Source of the DNA: Synergistaceae bacterium
Lineage (GTDB): Bacteria > Synergistota > Synergistia > Synergistales > Aminobacteriaceae
Assembly: GCA_017475805.1 (NCBI GenBank)
Contig: JAFVEW010000240.1
Location: forward strand, 1 to 21,277
Reading direction: 5' to 3'
Length of the DNA stretch: 21,277 nt
In this document: positions 12,353-17,780 of the stretch, in pieces
Numbering within the stretch: position 1 is the stretch's first letter
How the letters are laid out: every line of letters begins with the position of its first letter
Notes under the pieces: model-generated
Seen by the model: the letters and a program-made list of their open reading frames with translations, nothing else
What the model was told of the DNA's origin: nothing
Database searches by the model: none
Position numbers and translations under genes: made by a program

Positions 12353-15255
12353 GCAAAACTCACACGCTCCCATTCATTTTGTAAATTCGCTAGGCAGTCT
12401 TCAACTATTGAACGCAAACGAGCTTCAAGACCTATATTATCTTGAGCATCTGAATTATTAATCGTGAAATTAAATACAGGCGACAAACTCACGGAATTAT
12501 TTTTAGTATTGTTGTTAGTTGTGCTTCCGAACTTAAAGCCTAATTCCTCGCCCGCAGCCTGCCATAAAGGAATACCACGCGATTTATTTTCAAGAGGAAT
12601 TATAGCCTCGCGTCCTGCTTCTGCAACAAGTCCTAAATGAGGCGTTGAGAAAATTCCGCCCGCAGCATGCATGTATGAAGGCGTCCAATTATCCGTGCCA
12701 TGCCTATTTATTAGCTCTTTGTGCGCTGCCTTGTTTGCTTCAATTTGTGCGGCAGTTGGTGCTGAGGTACTGCTAAAAATTCCGCTGAATAGGTCAAAAT
12801 CAAATAACCCGACTATCCAATCTTTGAAACTTTGCCATATACCCTTTAAGCCTTCAATGCAATCATTAGCAAAATTAATAATAGGCGCAAATATATCGGC
12901 TAAAGTCCAGCTATCCCACCAATCAGCTAACGCTTGGGCTTTTTCTTTTATCCAGCCCCACATTTTTACGCCTAACTCTTTAATCTTATCCCAATTTTTA
13001 TAAAGCAAATAGCATACACCAATTAAAGCTGCAATTCCAATAATTAAAAGCCCTATAGGATTTGCGTTCATTGCGGCATTCCATAACCATAGAGCCGCAG
13101 TCCATGCTTTTGTAGCCGCTGTGATAGCAAGTTCTTTAGCATGATACAAAACAAATTTTCCAACATCAAGCAGTTTACTTCCTGCTTTCATTACGAATTG
13201 CCATGTTTTTTGAGCGGCTGTTAGAATTTTTGTTTTTGCTGCTGCATAAAGTGAAGAATTACCAATTAAAATTAATTTTGCACGTAGCCAATCGAATACG
13301 ACTATACCTTCTTTTATAGGTAATGTTAAAAGTCTCCATGCAATTTTTACAGCTGTTATACTGACATTCATTGCTGCAAAACCTGCCAAAGTCCCGATAA
13401 TAGCTTTCGTAGCTTCAGGGTGTTTTTGTGCAAGTTCAGATAATCCTGCTGTCCATGTTGAAAATGCTTTTACCATTTCCTTTACAGTAGGCCGTAAAAC
13501 TTCGCCAATGTCTATCATCAGGCTTTCGATAGCTGATCCCGCGATTGTCATTTGTCCTCGCATTGTATCAAGCATTTTATCAGCCATTTCTTTTGATATA
13601 CCAGCTGAATTATCCGCTAATCTTTCGTATTCTTCGAGAGAACCGTCAACAGCACCTTGCATAATCGCTAACATGCCTGCACTGGCTTCTTTTCCGAAAA
13701 TATTAATTAAATAATGCATTTGTTTAGCCTCGCCCATGCCTTTCATTCTTTTTGAAAGAGCTTGCATGAGTTCCGGCATTTGCCGCAGCCGCCCCTTTGC
13801 ATCAGTTGCTTTTACACCTAATACGCCTAATGCTTTTGCAACGGCTTTTGGCTCTTGAGATAATCGTGATAAAGCAGCCCTCAGAGCCGTTCCAGCTTCT
13901 GTGCCTTTAATGCCATTGTTAGCCATAACACCCATCATAGCTGAAACTTGTTCTATAGAAATACCAAGTCCCGCCGCAACGGGGGCAACCTTTTTCATTC
14001 CCTCGCCTAATTCTGCAATATTTGTATTACTTGACGCACTCATCTGCGCCAAAATATCTGAAACACGATTTGACTGATCAGCAGCTAAATTAAAACCGCG
14101 CAAAGTACTTGAGGCAATATCCGCAGCTTGAGCTAAATCCATATTTTCAGCCGCTGCCATACTTAATAAACCGGGCATTGCCGCTATTATTTCATTAGTA
14201 TTAAAGCCTGCACGCGCTAAATTTTCTTGAGTATTAGCAGCCTGAACTGACGTAAATTGTGTAGAAGCTCCTAAATCTCGTGCCTGTTTTTGTAATAATG
14301 CAAAATCTTTAGCGTCCTGTTCTTTATTGCGTCCTGCACCTGAAAATGCTACAGCATTAACGCGCGCCATAGCGGCCTCAAAATCTGCAGCCTTCATAAC
14401 GGGTTTATAAAGACTGTAGCCCATACCGGCGGCAGATATTAAGCTGCTTTGTATAGAACTAAAAGAAAGCTGTTCCTTAGCGGCTCTGAGATTACTTATT
14501 GAACGCTGTAACCGATTTTGAGCATCACTAACTTTCTTGGATTTTGCAGCTAAACGCTCCTGCTCAGACGCTAATTTTTTTGTATCAATTCCTGCGCCTG
14601 ATAGTTCAGTACGCAGCTTTGCAAGAGCTTCACGGTCGCTGTAAAGTCCTTTTTCAAGTTTATCAGCGCGTGTATTAAGTTTTTCAGCCTCATTTGATAA
14701 TGATTTTGTGGTCAAGGCTGAGGCTTTCATTGCTCTTTCTAACTGCGCTGAAGTGTTTTTTGCCGCCTTTAATTCCGCCGAAGTTTGTTTTTCAGTTTTG
14801 CCTAATTTCTCGACTTCGGCTTTTGCTTCTTTATATCTATTTCTTAATTCTGCTGTAGGCTGTGATGATTCTTTAATCTGATTTCTTAAGTTTTCAGCAC
14901 TGTCTTTCGCTATTTTATGAGCCTCTTGGTTATAAATTAGTGTTCTGTTTAATCTATCGACTTCGGCTTTTGCGTTTTGATACTGTGAACTCAGCTGTTC
15001 CGTTTTACCGCCAGATAAAGCTATCTGCTCTCCGAGTGATTTTGCCTGTCGACGCATAGCCATCATCGCTGCTTGATTAGTAACGATAGACTTTTGCATT
15101 TTCTGATAATCGCCTATCTGCCCGGAAACTTTTTGAAAATTTTTCGTTTGCTGCTGTAATTGATTTATTGTCTGCCCTGCATTGCTGAAAGCTCCCTTAA
15201 ATCCTCCAGCTAGTGTTGCACCGATCACAAAACCTATTTCAACCATTTTGGACAT
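12349..15255 (-). CDS. Tail tape measure protein (TP901 type)
   Basis: The 968-aa protein fixes tail length and is ejected through the tail at infection. Residues about 20-280 are a long coiled-coil rich in Gln, Lys, Ala and Leu. Residues about 288-530 form the TP901 core: FEAAMARVNAVAFSG, 'LGASTQFTSVQAANTQENLA', 'MANNGIKGTEAGTALRAALS' and 'MQALSKRMKGM'. A hydrophobic segment 'NPIGLLIIGIAALIGVCYLLY' lies near residue 730-750. The C-terminal part has 'HAAGGIFSTPHLGLVAEAGR' then EAIIPLENKS near 865-890, the common 'GGI..P.LG..AEAG.EAI.P' end motif. The ribosome site AGGTGA lies 9 bases upstream of ATG 15255. A rho-independent terminator precedes this gene, so it may need read-through or its own promoter. 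Confidence 0.93.
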   Translation of the reverse strand: MSKMVEIGFVIGATLAGGFKGAFSNAGQTINQLQQQTKNFQKVSGQIGDYQKMQKSIVTNQAAMMAMRRQAKSLGEQIALSGGKTEQLSSQYQNAKAEVDRLNRTLIYNQEAHKIAKDSAENLRNQIKESSQPTAELRNRYKEAKAEVEKLGKTEKQTSAELKAAKNTSAQLERAMKASALTTKSLSNEAEKLNTRADKLEKGLYSDREALAKLRTELSGAGIDTKKLASEQERLAAKSKKVSDAQNRLQRSISNLRAAKEQLSFSSIQSSLISAAGMGYSLYKPVMKAADFEAAMARVNAVAFSGAGRNKEQDAKDFALLQKQARDLGASTQFTSVQAANTQENLARAGFNTNEIIAAMPGLLSMAAAENMDLAQAADIASSTLRGFNLAADQSNRVSDILAQMSASSNTNIAELGEGMKKVAPVAAGLGISIEQVSAMMGVMANNGIKGTEAGTALRAALSRLSQEPKAVAKALGVLGVKATDAKGRLRQMPELMQALSKRMKGMGEAKQMHYLINIFGKEASAGMLAIMQGAVDGSLEEYERLADNSAGISKEMADKMLDTMRGQMTIAGSAIESLMIDIGEVLRPTVKEMVKAFSTWTAGLSELAQKHPEATKAIIGTLAGFAAMNVSITAVKIAWRLLTLPIKEGIVVFDWLRAKLILIGNSSLYAAAKTKILTAAQKTWQFVMKAGSKLLDVGKFVLYHAKELAITAATKAWTAALWLWNAAMNANPIGLLIIGIAALIGVCYLLYKNWDKIKELGVKMWGWIKEKAQALADWWDSWTLADIFAPIINFANDCIEGLKGIWQSFKDWIVGLFDFDLFSGIFSSTSAPTAAQIEANKAAHKELINRHGTDNWTPSYMHAAGGIFSTPHLGLVAEAGREAIIPLENKSRGIPLWQAAGEELGFKFGSTTNNNTKNNSVSLSPVFNFTINNSDAQDNIGLEARLRSIVEDCLANLQNEWERVSFA

Positions 15256-15283
15256 ATTAAAGAATCACCTGCCTTTCTCAACA

Positions 15284-15317
15284 TAAACAAAAAGCCCTCT
15301 CTTTTTCAGAGAAGGCT
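15284..15317 (-). terminator. Strong hairpin terminator before the tape measure gene
   Basis: On the minus strand AGCCTTCTCT-GAAAA-AGAGAGGGCT (ten pairs, one T-G) is followed by TTTTTGTTT. It lies between the small membrane gene and the tape measure gene, inside the tail operon. It would cut most transcripts from upstream unless antiterminated. Confidence 0.78.
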
Positions 15318-15335
15318 GAAAATTCGTATTGATTT

Positions 15336-15536
15336 TTAAGTTACTTTTAAGATTAATTTTTTACAGAAATCCACTACACGGTCTAAAACTACAACAAAAG
15401 TTAATAATATTGCATAGGAAATATATATTGCCCAGCAAATCGCAGAGAAAAAACCGCAAATAATCCATGACATGCCTGCAAGTACTAAAAGAGAAAAAAT
15501 TATTAGCATTAAGCTCTTGAGAATAAATAGCATCAC
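15336..15536 (-). CDS. Small predicted membrane protein between chaperone and tape measure
   Basis: A 66-aa protein with two hydrophobic stretches, 'MMLFILKSLMLIIFSLLVLA' (residues 1-20) and 'SAICWAIYISYAILLTFVVV' (about 31-50), joined by a short turn, and a basic C-terminus. It could span the membrane twice. The start may be GTG 15536 or ATG 15533; AGGAGAG lies 9-12 bases upstream of these. It begins just after the frameshift-product stop at 15541. I recognise no family. Small hydrophobic proteins in this slot are seen in some tailed phages, with unknown function. A terminator follows. Confidence 0.6.
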   Translation of the reverse strand: MMLFILKSLMLIIFSLLVLAGMSWIICGFFSAICWAIYISYAILLTFVVVLDRVVDFCKKLILKVT

Positions 15537-15540
15537 AAAA

Positions 15541-16025
15541 TCACTCTCTCCTATTTTTTATTTCGCGCTGTAAAATTTCATCTTCTTTATGAATAATATT
15601 AACCCATTCAAAAAAATCATTCAACGGCATTTTTAGCCATTCTTGGATAGACACATTAGTATCAGCGCGTGAGAGTCTGACTGCTATTCTTCTAAGGACG
15701 TTTCGTGGGCTGTCGCCTGGATTTCTGCTTCGTCTGTCTCGGATGAGCCCGAACCCAGCAAAAAACGCTGAACTTCCCCCGTAATTTTAGAAAAGTCGCG
15801 GATATTTAACGATTTCAAAGCATCAACGGCCATGCCCGCTGATTTTGCCGCAATAGTAATTAAAAACGAGCGGTTAAAATCCATTACAAGCGGAGTGTTA
15901 TCGCTTATCATTACTTCTTTTTCGGCATCTATTAAATCGCTTCCCGTAAGTTTTTCAAGTTCGAGATTAATTTCTTTAACGCTCTTGCCACCTAAAGTTA
16001 CAGCCTTTTTTAATTCGATTTTCAT
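15541..16025 (-). CDS. Tail assembly chaperone extended form by -1 ribosomal frameshift (E+E'-like, 161 aa)
   Basis: Ribosomes slipping -1 at T TTT TTG (15765-15759) would leave the chaperone frame after 89 residues and continue for 72 residues in the overlapping frame, stopping at TGA 15543-15541. That frame is open from before the slippery site and reads AGFGLIRDRRSRNPGDSPRN, then a segment ending in 'IQEWLKMPLNDFFEWVNIIH'. The 'MPLNDFFEWVNI' segment resembles the E' extension of P2 tail chaperones. The P2 E/E+E' pair works the same way: the fused form recruits the tape measure while the short form binds the tail. A short stem (TCGG/CCGA) starts about 6 bases after the slippery site and may stimulate slipping. 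Confidence 0.75.
15684..16025 (-). CDS. Tail assembly chaperone (Mu gp41/P2 GpE type)
   Basis: The 113-aa protein is of the short, helical chaperone type: 'MKIELKKAVTLGGKSVKEIN' with the charged 'LELEKLTGSDLIDAEKE' helix, then a hydrophobic 'NRSFLITIAAKSAGMAVDAL' helix and a Gly/Ser/Thr-rich tail. This matches the Mu gp41/TAC family, whose members help the tape measure fold before the tail tube forms around it. It has the expected place, after tail tube and before tape measure, although two RelB/RelE modules have been inserted before it. AGGAGAG lies 9 bases upstream of the ATG. It produces a second, longer form by frameshifting. Confidence 0.82.
   Translation of the reverse strand: MKIELKKAVTLGGKSVKEINLELEKLTGSDLIDAEKEVMISDNTPLVMDFNRSFLITIAAKSAGMAVDALKSLNIRDFSKITGEVQRFLLGSGSSETDEAEIQATAHETSLEE
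15759..15765 (-). promoter_or_regulatory. Slippery heptamer T TTT TTG for -1 frameshifting
   Basis: In the chaperone frame the codons read cgT TTT TTG. This is the X XXY YYZ pattern, and I recall the same heptamer being used in the P2 E gene. It lies where the two frames overlap, with a small stem about 6 bases downstream. Confidence 0.78.
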
Positions 16026-16049
16026 TTTTCACACTCTCCTGATATAATA

Positions 16050-16108
16050 TACAAAAATAAATTCCCTTTGAGAAATTAAAAAAATCTCAGGGAATTTTTG
16101 TTTTTTTA
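16050..16108. terminator. Hairpin terminator, usable in both directions, after the RelB/RelE modules
   Basis: AAATTCCCT (16059-16067) and AGGGAATTT (16089-16097) pair, extended by GAGA/TCTC past a 2-base bulge. T-rich stretches flank both sides: TTTTTGTTTTTTT on the plus strand, and TTTATTTTTG on the minus strand. It would end the toxin-antitoxin transcript before the chaperone gene. A possible -10 (TATATT, 16051-16046, minus) follows, with only a weak -35. Confidence 0.7.
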
Positions 16109-16128
16109 TTACTACATTTATTACTACA
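16106..16128. repeat. Tandem direct repeat of TTATTACTACA with 12-base period
   Basis: Two copies of TTATTACTACA (16106-16116 and 16118-16128) lie in the 3' leader between the toxin gene and the terminator. The spacing of 12 bases suggests two protein binding sites on nearly the same face of the helix, or a chance AT-rich repeat. Confidence 0.4.
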
Positions 16129-16177
16129 AAAATCTTAATTTTATTCAGACATTACAAGAATTTACGCGCCTGAATTT

Positions 16178-16444
16178 TTAATCTTTGTAAACATCACCGC
16201 GAGGTGCTATTTTAATAACTTCAATGATCAAAAAGCCTTCAACGAGCAAATAAATTATGCGCCAATCGCCTACACGCAAACGCCATTTGAATTTTTCGCC
16301 TTTTAAGCGTTTTATATCTAAATCTTTGCGGTCATAGGGAGTTTCAGAAAGTTTAGATAAAGCTGTTAAAATTCTCGTTTTATCGAGCTTATTAAGTTTT
16401 TCTAAGAATTTTTCCGGCTGCTTACGAAATCTAATTTTCCACAT
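16178..16444 (-). CDS. RelE/ParE-family toxin 2
   Basis: The 88-aa protein follows the RelE/ParE pattern: an N-terminal 'MWKIRFRKQPEKFLEKLNKL' with a basic helix, 'DLDIKRLKGEKFKWRLRVGD' and 'WRIIYLLVEGFLIIEVIKIA' before the final 'PRGDVYKD'. The 'R.GDWRIIY' strand carries the conserved Arg and Tyr of the mRNA interferase/gyrase-inhibitor fold. It overlaps antitoxin 2 by one base (TAATG) and is the last gene of two tandem modules. It resembles toxin 1 ('RVGKYRVIY' and 'IAPRGDAYKD'), so it comes from a duplication. Whether it targets mRNA or gyrase cannot be read from the sequence. Confidence 0.85.
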   Translation of the reverse strand: MWKIRFRKQPEKFLEKLNKLDKTRILTALSKLSETPYDRKDLDIKRLKGEKFKWRLRVGDWRIIYLLVEGFLIIEVIKIAPRGDVYKD

Positions 16445-16668
16445 TAAACCGTTACCCCGTATTTTTCGAGTAAAACTTCAAAGGGTACACCTGAGTCTGT
16501 ATCGTCAGCTTCAAGACTGTCTAATTCTGCTTTTTCTTCCGGCGTCAATTCCTCTAAATCGTAATGATCTAAAAGACGATTGATTAATGATAAAATCATT
16601 GCGGCGTCTTCATCATTTAAGGCATGAATAGCGTCAGCCGCTTCACTTTGAATTGTAGTATTTCGCAT
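16444..16668 (-). CDS. RelB-like antitoxin 2
   Basis: A 74-aa acidic protein begins at ATG 16668, with AGGAG 8 bases upstream. An earlier GTG start at 16713 would lie inside toxin 1. It reads MRNTTIQSEAADAIHALNDE, then a helix, then a C-terminal segment 'HYDLEELTPEEKAELDSLEA' followed by DDTDSGVPFEVLLEKYG. That last part is the RelB-type toxin-binding tail ('EE..EL..A..D...G...E.L..YG'). The N-terminal DNA-binding part is unclear. It is about 60-70% similar by eye to antitoxin 1, with an identical LTPEE(K/R)AELD(S/R)LEADDTD core. Confidence 0.83.
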   Translation of the reverse strand: MRNTTIQSEAADAIHALNDEDAAMILSLINRLLDHYDLEELTPEEKAELDSLEADDTDSGVPFEVLLEKYGVTV

Positions 16669-16685
16669 GAAAATCGCTCCTAACC
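16664..16685. repeat. Repeat copy 2 of the antitoxin start region
   Basis: The minus strand reads GGTTAGGAGCGATTTTCATGCG, which holds the ribosome site and start of antitoxin 2. It matches 17185-17207 except for one T. The copies show that a block of antitoxin, toxin and leader was duplicated. Confidence 0.75.
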
Positions 16686-16690
16686 TGAAT

Positions 16691-16954
16691 TTAATCTTTA
16701 TAAGCATCGCCACGAGGTGCTATTTTAATCACATCAATTACAATTTCAGCCTCTAAAAGTCTATAGATAACACGATATTTACCTACACGTAAACGCCAAT
16801 CTCTACAGGCTTTCATGTTTTTAATATCGAGTTTGTAAATATCAAAAGGATTTTTTCTTAACGCATAAATCGCCTTAAAAACTCTCTCGCGGTCTTCCTT
16901 TTGCATTTTTGCTAATTCTTTTAGTGGCTGTTTGTGAAATTTAATTCTCCACAT
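16691..16954 (-). CDS. RelE/ParE-family toxin 1
   Basis: The 87-aa protein shows the same fold as toxin 2: 'MWRIKFHKQPLKELAKMQKE', 'DIYKLDIKNMKACRDWRLRV', 'GKYRVIYRLLEAEIVIDVIK' and 'IAPRGDAYKD'. The 'R.GKYRVIYR' strand carries the Arg/Tyr positions of the family. It starts 14 bases inside antitoxin 1, an overlap usual for coupled TA genes, and stops 23 bases before antitoxin 2 begins. It looks intact. Confidence 0.86.
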   Translation of the reverse strand: MWRIKFHKQPLKELAKMQKEDRERVFKAIYALRKNPFDIYKLDIKNMKACRDWRLRVGKYRVIYRLLEAEIVIDVIKIAPRGDAYKD

Positions 16955-17189
16955 TGTAATTCTCCAAAAGTTCAGTCATGCCGTACTGTTTCAAGACTTC
17001 TTCAAAAGGAACGCCGACATCTGTGTCATCAGCTTCAAGCCTATCTAACTCGGCTCTTTCTTCGGGTGTCAATTCAGGCAAATCGTAATCCTCTAAAATC
17101 TCTTTGACAATCGCTAAAACTCGCTCTGCGTCTTCGTTATTTAATGCAAATGCGCTGGTTGCTAAATCATTTTGCGGTGAATACCGCAT
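16941..17189 (-). CDS. RelB-like antitoxin 1
   Basis: The 82-aa protein, MRYSPQNDLATSAFALNNED then a helix, has the C-terminal core 'DYDLPELTPEERAELDRLEA' followed by DDTDVGVPFEEVLKQYG. It has a longer tail than antitoxin 2 (ELLENYNVEN). It is acidic and lacks an obvious ribbon-helix-helix signature, so DNA binding is uncertain. The ribosome site AGGAG and ATG 17189 are within the repeated leader. Transcription probably starts at the extended -10 near 17226-17234, inside or just past the tail tube gene end. A matching inverted repeat (AATCGCTC/GAGCGATT) in the leader could be its operator. Confidence 0.84.
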   Translation of the reverse strand: MRYSPQNDLATSAFALNNEDAERVLAIVKEILEDYDLPELTPEERAELDRLEADDTDVGVPFEEVLKQYGMTELLENYNVEN

Positions 17190-17207
17190 GAAAAATCGCT
17201 CCTAACC
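17185..17207. repeat. Repeat copy 1 of the antitoxin start region
   Basis: The minus strand reads GGTTAGGAGCGATTTTT then CATGCG, matching 16664-16685 with one extra T. It holds the ribosome site and start codon of antitoxin 1. Confidence 0.75.
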
Positions 17208-17228
17208 TTTCTAAAATTAAGAGCGATT
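17194..17228. promoter_or_regulatory. Inverted repeat between -10 and ribosome site of the RelB/RelE block (candidate operator)
   Basis: AATCGCTC (17194-17201) and GAGCGATT (17221-17228) form a perfect 8-bp inverted repeat with a 19-base spacer. One arm touches the -10, the other the AGGAG ribosome site. An antitoxin-toxin complex bound here would repress the promoter; as RNA it could hide the ribosome site. Confidence 0.55.
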
Positions 17229-17234
17229 ATAGCA
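17226..17234 (-). promoter_or_regulatory. Extended -10 of the first RelB/RelE module
   Basis: The minus strand reads TGTGCTATAAT at 17236-17226: a perfect TATAAT with TG one base upstream, as in extended -10 promoters. No good -35 is seen. It would start just after the tail tube gene end (17243) and serve the toxin-antitoxin block on its own. Confidence 0.65.
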
Positions 17235-17242
17235 CAAAATTT

Positions 17243-17767
17243 TTACTGCATACCTAAGTCAGAACGCACTGATGAAAGATAATCAACGCCGTCAATCCTG
17301 CAGATATAATTGTATTTATCTATCTCAATACGGTCGACGCCGTCTAAAGATAGCTTCATATAAGGCAGCTCAAATTCCATTTGCGTACCCATTAAATCGC
17401 CGACAACTAAATTTCCTGTTGTTAAAGTTTTAGGAATTGCCTTGCAATAAATATGAAGCTGCTCAGTTTGATAAATACCAAGTCCGGCATTGTATCTTTT
17501 CAAACTTGTATAAAGGTCGATATTATGAGCTTCAGGCCTGTTCAATACTGAAATATCACCCGTAACGCTCCGCCAAGTCAAAGAAAGTGTTAGTGAATTA
17601 TAATGCCCCAAAACGGGACTATCAACAGTTCCTGCAAGCCCTGCACCTTTGACTTCATGCGTCATTGCTTCAAGATTGGGTATCGTTCCTTCGGCAATGC
17701 CTAACATGTCGCCGCCGTCATGATAAACTTTGAAATTAATCATACCCTCAGGTACTATATTCGCCAT
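17243..17767 (-). CDS. FII: Phage major tail tube protein (P2 FII type)
   Basis: This protein forms the inner tube of the contractile tail. Hallmarks are 'NIVPEGMINFKVYHDGGDML' at the N-terminus, 'IAEGTIPNLEAMTHEVKGAG' near residues 25-45, and 'TLSLTWRSVTGDISVL' around 65-80, followed by the C-terminal 'GTQMEFELPYMKLSLDGVDR' beta-strands. The ATG at 17767 has AGGAG about 10 bases upstream; an in-frame GTG at 17776 lies only one base from that site, so I prefer 17767 (174 aa). It follows the sheath gene by 13 bases. Length is normal for the family (P2 FII 172 aa). Confidence 0.92.
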   Translation of the reverse strand: MANIVPEGMINFKVYHDGGDMLGIAEGTIPNLEAMTHEVKGAGLAGTVDSPVLGHYNSLTLSLTWRSVTGDISVLNRPEAHNIDLYTSLKRYNAGLGIYQTEQLHIYCKAIPKTLTTGNLVVGDLMGTQMEFELPYMKLSLDGVDRIEIDKYNYICRIDGVDYLSSVRSDLGMQ

Positions 17768-17780
17768 ATCGCTCACACTC

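Noticed and set aside
12671..13003. 110-codon plus-strand frame inside the tape measure gene
   Set aside because: Antisense to a well-supported gene, no ribosome site, Ser/Cys-rich composition typical of shadow frames.
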